Shown: piece by piece, positions 34,333 to 43,082 of the stretch
Position numbering within the stretch: the first letter of the stretch is position 1
Layout of the letters: every line of letters begins with the position of its first letter
Origin: Rodentibacter haemolyticus
GTDB lineage: Bacteria > Pseudomonadota > Gammaproteobacteria > Enterobacterales > Pasteurellaceae
Direction of reading: 5' to 3'
Length of the DNA: 64,000 nt
Assembly: GCF_015356115.1 (NCBI RefSeq)
Contig: NZ_CP063056.1
Location: 558,001-622,000, forward strand
Notes under the pieces: generated by a model
What the model saw: the letters and a program-made list of their open reading frames with translations, nothing else
Database searches by the model: none
What the model was told of the DNA's origin: nothing
Made by a program: the position numbers and the translations under genes

Positions 34333-34359
34333 AAAAGGCGAACACAAAGTTCGCCTTTT
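34333..34359. terminator. Bidirectional terminator between the secreted protein gene and rimK
   Basis: AAAAGGCGAAC pairs with GTTCGCCTTTT with a five-base loop. It overlaps the rimK stop codon. Confidence 0.82.
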
Positions 34360-35248
34360 AAATCCGCTTTTCCAAATACAAAATCATCTGTAACGCAATA
34401 TTAACGCCGCTGGTTTTCTCTATCATTTCTAACCCTGGGCTTGCATTAACTTCCAATACCAACAGCCCTGATTTTGAACGGATTAAATCAACGCCAGCGA
34501 CATCCAACCCTAAGGCTTTTGTTGCTTTTACGGCAATTTGTTTTTCTTCATTCGTCAAATCGACTTTTTGTGCAGAACCGCCTTGATGAAAATTAGCACG
34601 AAATTCCCCTGCTTGCCCTATGCGCTGCATACCGGCGATAACCTGTTCACCAATAACAAAACAACGGATGTCCGTCCCTTTCGTTTCTTCAATAAAATCT
34701 TGCAATAACACAGGCACATTGGCTTGCTTCAAAGTATCTAAAATACTGACCGCACTTTGCACTTTTTCCGCCAACATCACACCAACACCTTGCGAACCGC
34801 TCAAAGTTTTAATAATTAGCGGTGAATCTGTTTGCTGAACGGAAAATTTAGAATCCACCTCAATACCTGATAATCGGCTAGGCGGCACAGGAATACCTTG
34901 TTCCAGTAAAACCTGCAGACTTTTCCATTTATCACGAGCCAATAAAAATGCGTTTTCGTTATTCAAACAATAAGCCCCTTTCGCCTGCAAATGACGCAAC
35001 ACTGCACAGCCCATTTGAGTACTTGTCGTACCGAAACGAGGCAAAACGGCATTGTAATGAGGTAAAAGGTAAGGTTCGCCTTCCAAAGGTTGATAGTAAA
35101 TATCAAAGTGCGGTGAATTTTTGTTGAGTTTTAAGATGCAACGATTCGGATCTAAAATGTCCATTTCGTGTCCGCATTGTTCCGCCGCGTCTTTTAAACG
35201 CCGACAACTATACAAACGCGGCTCACGGCAAAGCATTAACAATTTCAT
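34358..35248 (-). CDS. rimK: RimK-family ATP-grasp ligase
   Basis: A 296-residue ATP-grasp enzyme. The ATP-binding segment is P-L-I-I-K-T-L-S-G-S-Q-G-V-G-V (about 141-155), and the Mg-binding end of the domain contains G-L-L-V-L-E-V-N-A-S-P-G-L-E. E. coli RimK adds glutamates to ribosomal protein S6 and also makes poly-glutamate. The start at 35248 is preferred because GGAA lies six bases upstream and M-K-L-L-M-L is the family start. It is divergent from the glutaredoxin gene with a repeat element between, a pairing I also recall in H. influenzae. Confidence 0.88.
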   Translation of the reverse strand: MKLLMLCREPRLYSCRRLKDAAEQCGHEMDILDPNRCILKLNKNSPHFDIYYQPLEGEPYLLPHYNAVLPRFGTTSTQMGCAVLRHLQAKGAYCLNNENAFLLARDKWKSLQVLLEQGIPVPPSRLSGIEVDSKFSVQQTDSPLIIKTLSGSQGVGVMLAEKVQSAVSILDTLKQANVPVLLQDFIEETKGTDIRCFVIGEQVIAGMQRIGQAGEFRANFHQGGSAQKVDLTNEEKQIAVKATKALGLDVAGVDLIRSKSGLLVLEVNASPGLEMIEKTSGVNIALQMILYLEKRI

Positions 35249-35283
35249 AAAAAATTCCAAAGTAAAAATAGCGGTGCATTATA

Positions 35284-35394
35284 TCGTGAATTCAATGAAA
35301 ATGGATACAAAGCTGCAAACCGAAGACCGTATAAAGAGTACGGTGAGGCGCAACAATACAGTAGGTGTTTTTAAATTAAATTTAATTTACTATA
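35284..35394. repeat. Dispersed intergenic repeat, copy 4
   Basis: A 111-bp element with ends CGTGAATTCAATG and TTTAATTTACTATA and the inner words AAAATGGATACAAA, GAGTACGGTGAGGCG and CAACAATACAGTAGG. It is the longest copy and lies between rimK and the glutaredoxin gene. Confidence 0.75.
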
Positions 35395-35484
35395 CCAATC
35401 ACAGCAATCCTGAAAAACTGTTTATGAGTAAGCGAAAAAAGAGTAGAATCGGCGGTATTTTACATTAACAAGAAAGGAAATATT

Positions 35485-35748
35485 ATGTTTGTTGTTATTT
35501 TTGGCCGTCCGGGTTGTCCATATTGCGTACGCGCAAAAAATCTTGCTGAAAAATTAAAAGGTGAAATCGCTGATTTCGATTATCGTTATGTCGATATTCA
35601 TGCTGAAGGCATCACTAAAGAAGATTTATCAAAATCTGTCGGTAAACCTGTTGAAACAGTTCCACAAATATTCATTGATGAAAAACCAATCGGCGGATGT
35701 ACCGATTTTGAAGCCTTAATGAAAACGCAATTCGGTATCGTCGCTTAA
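35485..35748 (+). CDS. grxA: Glutaredoxin 1 type
   Basis: An 87-residue dithiol glutaredoxin with active site C11-P-Y-C14, the cis-proline segment T-V-P-Q-I-F-I-D and the glutathione-binding G-G-C-T-D. It reduces disulfides in ribonucleotide reductase and other proteins using glutathione. Length and motifs match E. coli GrxA. RBS AAAGGAAA precedes the ATG. The gene ends in an inverted-USS terminator. Confidence 0.9.
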   Translation: MFVVIFGRPGCPYCVRAKNLAEKLKGEIADFDYRYVDIHAEGITKEDLSKSVGKPVETVPQIFIDEKPIGGCTDFEALMKTQFGIVA

Positions 35749-35770
35749 GTTAAAAATTTAATTGTTCACG

Positions 35771-35832
35771 AAAAGTGCGGTCAATTTTGAGAGAAATTTG
35801 AAAATTTCTGAAAAATTGACCGCACTTTTTTA
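35771..35832 (+). terminator. Inverted-USS terminator after grxA
   Basis: Two full USSs in inverted orientation (AAAAGTGCGGTCAATTTT and AAAATTGACCGCACTTTT) form a long stem followed by T residues. Confidence 0.85.
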
Positions 35833-35845
35833 TTAAAAATTATTT

Positions 35846-35861
35846 TTTGATCTACGTCACA
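35846..35861. promoter_or_regulatory. CRP/FNR-family site upstream of citD
   Basis: TTTGA-N6-TCACA fits CRP. TTGAT at its left also gives a good FNR half-site. It lies about 90 bases before citD and is close in sequence to the site upstream of fumC. Confidence 0.55.
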
Positions 35862-35949
35862 AAAACACCTCTTTAGAGTTAGCTACTTGAGCGGAAAGTC
35901 AGTAGAATAAGGGGTGGTTTTTTATATTGATAAATAAAGGGAATTAACT

Positions 35950-36237
35950 ATGAAGATTAATAAATCTGCGGTAGCGGGCACACTGGAATCCAGTGATGCT
36001 TTAGTTCGTATCGAACCCGCAAATTCATTGACGGTTGAAATTAACAGTTCCGTAGGAAAGCAATTTGGTGAAACCATTGAGCAAACCGTTCGTGCTACAT
36101 TAACAAAATTAGGTATTACCGAAGCCCTTGTTACCGTTGAAGACAAAGGCGCACTGGATTGTGTGCTACAAGCCCGTGTAAAAGCCGCTGCAATGCGTGC
36201 GACAGATGAAGCGATTAATTGGGAGGCGTTGCTATGA
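35950..36237 (+). CDS. citD: Citrate lyase acyl carrier subunit (gamma)
   Basis: A 95-residue carrier of the 2'-(5''-phosphoribosyl)-3'-dephospho-CoA group. The attachment serine is Ser14 in A-G-T-L-E-S-S-D. V-R-I-E-P and a C-terminal helix are as expected. It is the first gene of the cluster. Many citrate lyase operons start with citC, the ligase that acetylates this group, but none lies upstream here. CitD overlaps citE by four bases (ATGA). Confidence 0.95.
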   Translation: MKINKSAVAGTLESSDALVRIEPANSLTVEINSSVGKQFGETIEQTVRATLTKLGITEALVTVEDKGALDCVLQARVKAAAMRATDEAINWEALL

Positions 36238-37109
36238 AATTAAGAAGAAGTATGCTGTTTGTGCCGGGCTCTAATGCGGCGATGCTCAGTAATAGCTTTA
36301 TCTACAACCCCGATTCCATTATGTTCGATTTGGAAGATGCGGTGGCATTAAAAGAAAAAGATACGGCGCGCCTTCTTGTTGCTCACGCTTTGCAGCACCC
36401 GCTTTATCAAGAAATTGAAACGGTGGTGCGTGTCAATCCGTTAGATTCCGAATTCGGTTTATTAGACTTAAATGCGGTGGTTCGTGCCGGTGTGGACGTG
36501 GTACGTATGCCGAAAACCGAAACCGCACAAGATGTGATTGATATGGATCGCGAAATCACTGAAATCGAAAAAGCTTGCGGGCGTGAAATCGGCTCAACCA
36601 AAATGCTAGCGGCAATCGAGTCTCCTTTGGGGATTACTCAAGCAAATCAAATCGCTACGGCATCCAAACGTTTAATCGGGATCGCTTTAGGGGCGGAAGA
36701 TTATGTTCGCAACCTAAAAACCGAACGTTCCCCGGAAGGCATTGAATTATTATTTGCCCGTTGCTCTATTCTTCAAGCTGCCCGTGCCGCCGGCATTCAG
36801 GCTTTTGATACGGTTTATTCCAATGCCAACAATGAGGAAGGCTTCTTAAAAGAAGCGGCATTGATTAAACAACTCGGCTTTGACGGTAAATCCTTAATTA
36901 ACCCACGACAAATCGAATTGCTACATAATTTGTTTGCGCCGACTCAAAAAGATGTGGAACAGGCAAAACGTATTATTGAAGCGGCTGAAGAAGCTGAACG
37001 CCAAGGTAGCGGTGTGGTGTCATTAAACGGCAAAATGATTGATGCTCCGATTATTGATCGCGCCAAATTAGTATTAGAACGTGCCAAATCAGGCATTCGT
37101 GAAGAATAA
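36234..37109 (+). CDS. citE: Citrate lyase beta subunit (citryl-CoA lyase)
   Basis: A 291-residue HpcH/HpaI-type TIM-barrel lyase that splits citryl-S-ACP into oxaloacetate and acetyl-S-ACP. M-L-F-V-P-G (6-11), M-F-D-L-E-D-A-V (about 30-37, Mg-binding Glu-Asp) and G-A-E-D-Y-V-R are family motifs. The start ATG overlaps the citD stop; a start five codons earlier is possible but lies inside citD. Product would be 291 residues, standard for CitE. Confidence 0.95.
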   Translation: MKLRRSMLFVPGSNAAMLSNSFIYNPDSIMFDLEDAVALKEKDTARLLVAHALQHPLYQEIETVVRVNPLDSEFGLLDLNAVVRAGVDVVRMPKTETAQDVIDMDREITEIEKACGREIGSTKMLAAIESPLGITQANQIATASKRLIGIALGAEDYVRNLKTERSPEGIELLFARCSILQAARAAGIQAFDTVYSNANNEEGFLKEAALIKQLGFDGKSLINPRQIELLHNLFAPTQKDVEQAKRIIEAAEEAERQGSGVVSLNGKMIDAPIIDRAKLVLERAKSGIREE

Positions 37110-37121
37110 GGGAGAGAAAAA

Positions 37122-38624
37122 ATGACAACCAGAGAACAACGCGTTGAAAAATTTAATGCCGGTTACACAGTGTATCAAGCTGTGCCGAAAGCAGAATCCC
37201 TTGCCCGCACCGCTAAAGATCGCAAACTTTGTGAAAATCTTGAAGAAGCGATTAAGCGTTCGGGACTTCAAGATGGAATGACAGTTTCCTTCCATCACGC
37301 TTTCCGCGGCGGTGATTTTGTCGTGAATATGGTGATGGATAAAATCGCCGAAATGGGATTCAAAAATTTAACTCTCGCTTCAAGCTCACTCATCGATAGC
37401 CACTCACCGATCATTGAACACATTAAAAACGGTGTAGTCACAAAAATCTATTCCTCCGGATTACGTGGCGAATTAGCCGAACAAATCTCTCGTGGACTAT
37501 TAAATGAACCGGTCAATATTCATTCGCACGGCGGTCGTGTGCATTTAGTCAAATCCGGTGAACTCAAAATTGATGTTGCATTTTTAGGCGTACCTTGCTG
37601 TGATAAATTCGGTAATGCCAACGGTTTTACCGGCAAAAGTAAATGCGGTTCCTTAGGCTATGCCCGTGTGGATGCGGAATATGCCGATAAAGTCGTGTTA
37701 TTAACGGAAGAATTTGCCGAATACCCACATCACCCTATTAGTATCGGTCAAGACCAAGTTGATTTCATTGTACAAGTCGAAGCGGTGGGTGATCCGAAAA
37801 AAATCGGGGGCGGTGCAACCCGTATGACAACTAACCCACGCGAATTACTAATCGCCCGCAAATGTGCCGAAGTAATTTTCGGTTCAGGCTATTTTAAAGA
37901 CGGTTTCTCTTTGCAAACCGGTTCCGGTGGTGCCGCATTAGCCGTTACCCGTTTCCTAGAAGAAAAAATGCGCCGTGAAAATATCACCGCAGGTTTTGCA
38001 CTCGGCGGTATTACCGCCAGTATGGTCGCACTCCACGAAGAGGGGCTTATCAAAAAATTATTGGATGTGCAAAGTTTCGATGCAGTGGCGGCGGAATCTC
38101 TCGCACGCAATCCGAATCATATTGAAGTTTCCGCAAATCAATATGCAAATTACAGTTCAAAAGGCGCATCCGTTGAGCGTTTAGATGTGGTGATTCTTTC
38201 CGCATTAGAAATCGACACAAAATTCAATGTAAACGTATTAACCGGTTCTGACGGTGTCATTCGCGGTGCTTCCGGCGGCCACTGTGATACCGCAGCTTCC
38301 GCACAAGTTGCGATTATTGTTGCGCCGTTGGTTCGTGGTCGTATTCCGACTGTGGTTGAAAATGTTATCACTTGTGTTACTCCGGGTGAAAATATTGATA
38401 TTCTCGTCACGGATCACGGTGTCGCGGTAAACCCTAAACGCACCGATTTAATTGAATCACTCAGTCAAGCAGGTATTCCATTATTCACCATTGAACAACT
38501 TTGTGAACGGGCTTACAGCTTAACGGGTAAACCAAAAGAAATTGAGTTTACCGATAAACCGGTTGCGGTGGTGCGTTATCGTGACGGTTCGGTAATTGAT
38601 ACGGTGTATCAAATTAAAGAATAA
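37122..38624 (+). CDS. citF: Citrate lyase alpha subunit (citrate:acetyl-ACP transferase)
   Basis: A 500-residue CoA-transferase-like subunit that exchanges acetyl for citryl on the carrier. V-S-F-H-H-A-F-R-G-G-D (about 55-65) and G-S-G-G-A-A-L-A-V-T near residue 268 are characteristic. G-G-H-C-D-T-A lies near residue 386. It follows citE by 12 bases with GGGAGAG as the ribosome site. Length fits the family (about 500-510). Confidence 0.95.
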   Translation: MTTREQRVEKFNAGYTVYQAVPKAESLARTAKDRKLCENLEEAIKRSGLQDGMTVSFHHAFRGGDFVVNMVMDKIAEMGFKNLTLASSSLIDSHSPIIEHIKNGVVTKIYSSGLRGELAEQISRGLLNEPVNIHSHGGRVHLVKSGELKIDVAFLGVPCCDKFGNANGFTGKSKCGSLGYARVDAEYADKVVLLTEEFAEYPHHPISIGQDQVDFIVQVEAVGDPKKIGGGATRMTTNPRELLIARKCAEVIFGSGYFKDGFSLQTGSGGAALAVTRFLEEKMRRENITAGFALGGITASMVALHEEGLIKKLLDVQSFDAVAAESLARNPNHIEVSANQYANYSSKGASVERLDVVILSALEIDTKFNVNVLTGSDGVIRGASGGHCDTAASAQVAIIVAPLVRGRIPTVVENVITCVTPGENIDILVTDHGVAVNPKRTDLIESLSQAGIPLFTIEQLCERAYSLTGKPKEIEFTDKPVAVVRYRDGSVIDTVYQIKE

Positions 38625-38648
38625 GATGACAAAAAGAGCGGTCAAATT

Positions 38649-40073
38649 TTGCAGCGTTTTTTTCAAACATTTTCGACTCAGGGCAAACCGATTTCCCTTG
38701 ACACGTTGCTGAATGCACGTGAAGAACGGGCATTGTTGCAGAAACAGCTTTTGGCGAAATATCGCTCCTCCCTGCTTTCCGTCACTTTAACGGCGGTGGG
38801 GGAAGTGAAGAAAAATCCATTATTGGATTATGTGTTTGAAAAAGCACTCGAAAAACTGACCGCACTTTTTTCACAGCGGGAATGGATTCCTATTGAAAAA
38901 GTTGTCCGCCCCTTAGAAACCGGGCATGAAGCTTTTTTCGTTCTGCCAATCAAAGCCTGTGAATTAAAACGTGCGATGATTGAATTAGAGGATAGCACTC
39001 CCCTCGCACGCCTTTGGGATTTAGATGTAATGAATACGGACGGCACGCTGCTAAGCCGTGCCGAATTTGGTTTTTCTCCTCGTGCTTGCTTGGTTTGTGG
39101 TGATAATGCCAAATATTGTGCGCGTAGCCGTCATCATCAAACGGATGAAATCATTGCGGAAATGCAATTCCGTACGCAAGCGCATAATTTTGCAGAACAA
39201 ATCGCAGATCTTGCTTATCAAGCGTTATTGCAAGAGGCACATTTATCGCCTAAGCCGGGCTTGGTTGATGCCATAAACAATGGCGCACATCAGGATATGA
39301 ATCTGCACACTTTTAAACAAAGTGCGGTTGCTCTAAAGCCGTTTTTTGTAGAATTTCTGCTTAAGGGAATGGCAACGGCAGTGTTGCCGGAAAACCAAGT
39401 GTTAGGCCAAATTCGCCCTCTTGGTATTCAGGCGGAACAAGCGATGTTTCGTGCGACCAATAATATCAACACACATAAGGGTGCCATTTTTTCTTTTGGA
39501 CTGGTGTGTACCGCAATCGGGCGATTAGCCGCGGTACAGCCCGAATCTAGCGAAATAACATTCGACATCGACTCAATTTGTGCCCTCTCAGCAAAATTTG
39601 CGGCGGGAATAACAAAAGAGCTTGAACATTATCCGAAGCACTTGCCGATCACCGCCGGTGTGCATTTATTCCGTGAACACGGTTTAACCGGTGCACGGGG
39701 TGAGGCGGAAAGCGGCTTTCAACAAATTCAATCGTTGTTGCCGATGCTTGATGAGTATCATCAACAAGACTGGGAACATCGTTTGTTAATTGCTTTGCTG
39801 CATTTAATGGCAAAAAACCCTGATACCAACGTGGTTAATCGAGGCGGATTGGAAGGCTTGCGATTCGTGCAACAAAGCGCAGTTGATTTACTTAAAAATC
39901 AACAGGTTATATTCAATAAAGCGGAGCTCACACAGGCTTTATTGAAATTTGATTCCGACTGCATTGCCAGGAATTTGAGTGCAGGCGGAAGTGCTGATCT
40001 ATTAGCACTAATGATTTTCTTTTTATCATTTAGAGGTAACCCAAAATGGCATTATCCAAAAATGCAAAGTTAG
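38649..40073 (+). CDS. citXG: Fused citrate lyase prosthetic-group enzymes CitX-CitG
   Basis: A 474-residue fusion. Residues 1-175 are CitX, which transfers the finished prosthetic group to apo-CitD (L-L-N-A-R-E-E-R-A-L-L-Q). Residues ~185-474 are CitG, which makes the triphosphoribosyl-dephospho-CoA (S-P-K-P-G-L-V-D, T-H-K-G-A-I-F-S-F-G). H. influenzae has the same fusion. The start is probably TTG at 38649 or ATT just before it; no ATG or GTG is available, and an AGAGCGGTC USS-like word occupies the ribosome-site region. It overlaps the transporter by 28 bases. Confidence 0.9.
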   Translation: MQRFFQTFSTQGKPISLDTLLNAREERALLQKQLLAKYRSSLLSVTLTAVGEVKKNPLLDYVFEKALEKLTALFSQREWIPIEKVVRPLETGHEAFFVLPIKACELKRAMIELEDSTPLARLWDLDVMNTDGTLLSRAEFGFSPRACLVCGDNAKYCARSRHHQTDEIIAEMQFRTQAHNFAEQIADLAYQALLQEAHLSPKPGLVDAINNGAHQDMNLHTFKQSAVALKPFFVEFLLKGMATAVLPENQVLGQIRPLGIQAEQAMFRATNNINTHKGAIFSFGLVCTAIGRLAAVQPESSEITFDIDSICALSAKFAAGITKELEHYPKHLPITAGVHLFREHGLTGARGEAESGFQQIQSLLPMLDEYHQQDWEHRLLIALLHLMAKNPDTNVVNRGGLEGLRFVQQSAVDLLKNQQVIFNKAELTQALLKFDSDCIARNLSAGGSADLLALMIFFLSFRGNPKWHYPKMQS

Positions 40074-41485
40074 TGATTCTAGCTGCTATTCCGCTGGTCA
40101 CTTTTTTCTGTCCGGCACCTGAGGGGCTTTCTCTCATTGCTTGGCGTTTACTCGGTGTGTATATCGCAACTATCGTAGGCTTGGTGATCAAACCTTACGG
40201 CGAACCTGTCATTTTATTGGCGGCGGTTGCGGTTTCCGGCGCAATCATCGGTAACACCGAAGGTGCAAGTGAATTTGTGAAAGTCGGTAATATGTTGGAC
40301 GGCTATAAATCCGGTACAACATGGCTTATTTTCACTGCGTTCACGCTCAGTTCCGCATTCGTCATCACCGGGCTTGGAAAACGTATCGCTTACCATATGA
40401 TCGGAGCAATCGGTAGCACTACCCTACGATTGGGGTACGTTACGATGTTTTTGGATCTTCTCCTATCTCCGGCAACACCGTCCAACACCGCTCGTGCGGG
40501 TGGGATCATCTTCCCGATTATTAACAGTGTCGCTATTGCATTAGGCTCTGATCCGGAAAAAAGCCCTAAAAAAGCAGGTCGTTACTTAATGATGAACGTG
40601 TATATGGTGGTAAAAACAACCTCGTACATTTTCTTAACTGCGATGGCTCCAAATGCGCTCGCTATTTCTTTAATGGCACCGATTCTTGGCTTTGAAACCA
40701 CGTGGATAAAATGGTTTTTAGCAGCCTCCGTACCGGGTTTACTCTGTTTATTCCTAATCCCTGCAATATGCTATTTTGTTTCCAAACCTGAGTTAAAACA
40801 GGTAAATAACAAAGAAATTGCCCGCAAAGGTTTAGAAGAACTAGGTCCAATGTCTTTCCGCGAAAAAGCATTAATTGCGTTATTTGTCGTTGCCTTGTTC
40901 GGTTGGATCTTCTCGAGCGCACTTAACGTGAACGCCACCATTGTTGCGATAATCGTCATGGTGCTTTGTATCGTTTTAAATATCGTGAGTTGGGACGACA
41001 TCTTAAAGAGCAAAGGTGCGTGGAATACATTAGTATGGTACGGTGGTATCATCGGTATGTCAGGTTTACTTGAAAAAGCAGGTTTCTTCAAATGGTTGGC
41101 CGCAACATTAAGTGAAGTATTACAGTTCGAAGGTCAAGGCATTATCGCATTGATCGTAATTCTCACATTAAGTGTTGCAGTGCGTTACCTCTTTGCTTCA
41201 GGCGGCGCCTATGTTGCGGCAATGGTGCCGGTATTCGCAACGATTGGACACGTTGCAGGCGCACCTGCCGAATTATTAGCATTCGGGCTTTTATTTGCCA
41301 ACTCATACGGCGGTTCTGTTACTCATTACGGGGGCGGTCCCGGCCCAATCACCTTTGGTGCCGGCTATAACGATATTAAATCTTGGTGGACTGCCGGTGC
41401 GATTATTGCCTTCGGTAGCCTCGTCATTCACTTGACTATCGGTATGGCTTGGTGGGAACTATTAATAAGTTTAGGCTGGTTATAG
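40046..41485 (+). CDS. DASS-family citrate/dicarboxylate transporter
   Basis: A 479-residue protein with about 12-14 hydrophobic segments, of the divalent anion:sodium/anion symporter family. Conserved parts include S-P-A-T-P-S-N-T-A-R-A (about 145-155) and the C-terminal F-A-N-S-Y-G-G-S-V-T-H-Y. It resembles CitT and 2-oxoglutarate/malate antiporters. Position at the end of the cit cluster points to citrate uptake coupled to succinate or acetate export, which is inference. RBS AGAGGTAA lies inside citXG. Confidence 0.85.
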   Translation: MALSKNAKLVILAAIPLVTFFCPAPEGLSLIAWRLLGVYIATIVGLVIKPYGEPVILLAAVAVSGAIIGNTEGASEFVKVGNMLDGYKSGTTWLIFTAFTLSSAFVITGLGKRIAYHMIGAIGSTTLRLGYVTMFLDLLLSPATPSNTARAGGIIFPIINSVAIALGSDPEKSPKKAGRYLMMNVYMVVKTTSYIFLTAMAPNALAISLMAPILGFETTWIKWFLAASVPGLLCLFLIPAICYFVSKPELKQVNNKEIARKGLEELGPMSFREKALIALFVVALFGWIFSSALNVNATIVAIIVMVLCIVLNIVSWDDILKSKGAWNTLVWYGGIIGMSGLLEKAGFFKWLAATLSEVLQFEGQGIIALIVILTLSVAVRYLFASGGAYVAAMVPVFATIGHVAGAPAELLAFGLLFANSYGGSVTHYGGGPGPITFGAGYNDIKSWWTAGAIIAFGSLVIHLTIGMAWWELLISLGWL

Positions 41486-41502
41486 ATTCTTACCTAAAAA
41501 CC

Positions 41503-41532
41503 AAAAGTGCGGTTAATTTCAATCGCACTTTT
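41503..41532 (+). terminator. Inverted-USS terminator after the cit operon
   Basis: AAAAGTGCGGTT pairs with AATCGCACTTTT (one G:T) over a six-base loop and is followed by a short mixed tail. Confidence 0.75.
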
Positions 41533-41576
41533 GCATTTAATTGATATTATGCGGCACTCGCATAAAATGGACTGGA

Positions 41577-41637
41577 GGGGCGTATCGCATACGCCCAATT
41601 TAGTAAGCGAGATTATCAGGGCGTATGCAATACGCCT
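41577..41637. repeat. Pair of GGGCGTAT palindromes in inverted order
   Basis: GGGCGTAT-CGC-ATACGCCC (41578-41596) and GGGCGTAT-GCA-ATACGCC (41619-41636) are two near-palindromes that are also inverted copies of each other with a 22-base spacer. The 289 bases between the cit terminator and manA (41533-41821) hold this repeat and no gene that I can support. Confidence 0.75.
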
Positions 41638-41821
41638 CTACCAACATAATGAAATTCTTTTGTTCAACAATTATATAATACTGCATTTACCCCCTTCACA
41701 AGATACAAATTTCAAACTCATAGGTTAGCTCTAAGCAATACATTTCTTCCTAATTGATAAAAAGAAAAACAGCCATGATATCTTGCGAAGAGAAAAAAGA
41801 ATCGGCTTTTTCTTCCAAAAG

Positions 41822-43018
41822 CTAAGGGAGTTTCGCCAGTACCGAATAGCCCTCTTCTAAGCCCTCAACTTCATAAAAACTATTTGCCGTAATAAAAGCC
41901 GATTCACCTTGTTTAAGAAAAAGTGCGGTCGTTTCTGAACGCAAATTGACAGTCCCTTTCATCACCATAAAAATACCGGCACTTTGATTTTTTAATTGAT
42001 GATTCTCACCACATTCATATTGGATATTTTGTAAAGAAAAATCCTTTGCAGGTGTCGAATAGGTAAATACACGCGTGTCATTTGGTGCAGGCGGGATAAT
42101 TTGAGGTTCAATCTCTCTGCAATCCACCACTTTTAGCAATTCGGGAATATTCACATATTTTGGTGTTAAACCACCGCGAATCACATTATCGGAACACGCC
42201 ATCAACTCAATATTTTGTCCTCGCAAATAGGCATGGGGAATACCGGCATCTTGATAAATCCCTTCACCTTTTTTGATATGAACTATGTTGAACAAATAAA
42301 AACACACCAAACCGGGATCTAATTTATCTAAGGAAATCTCCATCGCCTCCAATGTATATAATAGCCAGTAGTCCGGATTACTTAACGCTAATTCGTTGGT
42401 CTTATAAGCGACCTGTTTTTCTTCAATAATCGGTGCAAGCCATTGATGTAATTGCGCTTGTTCCGCTTGCATAATATCGGCATAAAACGTATGCAAATCC
42501 TGCGTGTTTAATTTTTCGGCTAAAGGTGCAAGGGATGGTCGACTTTTCAATGTCGTTAAAATTTTCGCTTTTGTTTTAAATCCGTGTAGCAACCAAAAAT
42601 CAGATAAGGCAATCATCATTTCAGGTTTGTGGTTGTTATCTTTGTAAATGCGTTCGGGATCCTTTAGCTCAACACCTTTTGCATTTTCCTCTGCAAAACC
42701 GATTTCAGCTTGTTGTTTGGTTGGATGAAGCTGAATGGAGAGCGGTTTTTCCACATCAAGAATTTTCAATAAATACGGCAATTCATCACCAAAATTTTCT
42801 CGGTTTTTTTCACCAAGTGCGGTCGGATTTTGTTGTAAAAATTCATTAAGCGGTAATATTTTTCCGCCAAGCTCTATCATTGAAGGCGAGGAAGTGTGTG
42901 CACCAAGCCACCACTCGGCATAATATTCATTTTCTTTTGGAATATTTAATAATTGTGGAATGTAATTATGACCACCCCAAACATAGTGTTGGAGTGTGCC
43001 GTTAAGTTTATAAATCAT
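41822..43018 (-). CDS. manA: Mannose-6-phosphate isomerase
   Basis: A 398-residue type I, zinc-dependent isomerase interconverting mannose-6-P and fructose-6-P. The metal ligands fall in S-I-Q-L-H-P (Gln and His, about 95-99), H-K-P-E-M (Glu) and G-I-P-H-A-Y (His near residue 260). The start at 43018 (M-I-Y-K-L) has GAGAGGA upstream; five earlier codons lack support. It follows crr on the same strand but a terminator separates them. Its neighbour status to ptsHI-crr fits sugar uptake by the PTS. Confidence 0.95.
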   Translation of the reverse strand: MIYKLNGTLQHYVWGGHNYIPQLLNIPKENEYYAEWWLGAHTSSPSMIELGGKILPLNEFLQQNPTALGEKNRENFGDELPYLLKILDVEKPLSIQLHPTKQQAEIGFAEENAKGVELKDPERIYKDNNHKPEMMIALSDFWLLHGFKTKAKILTTLKSRPSLAPLAEKLNTQDLHTFYADIMQAEQAQLHQWLAPIIEEKQVAYKTNELALSNPDYWLLYTLEAMEISLDKLDPGLVCFYLFNIVHIKKGEGIYQDAGIPHAYLRGQNIELMACSDNVIRGGLTPKYVNIPELLKVVDCREIEPQIIPPAPNDTRVFTYSTPAKDFSLQNIQYECGENHQLKNQSAGIFMVMKGTVNLRSETTALFLKQGESAFITANSFYEVEGLEEGYSVLAKLP

Positions 43019-43040
43019 TAGTTTTCCTCTCAATCGAAAT

Positions 43041-43067
43041 AAAAAATCCGCACAACGGCGGATTTTT
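43041..43067 (-). terminator. ptsHI-crr terminator
   Basis: AAAATCCGC pairs with GCGGATTTT on the minus strand with a six-base loop and T-tract. Confidence 0.82.
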
Positions 43068-43082
43068 AAACTTCATACAAAA

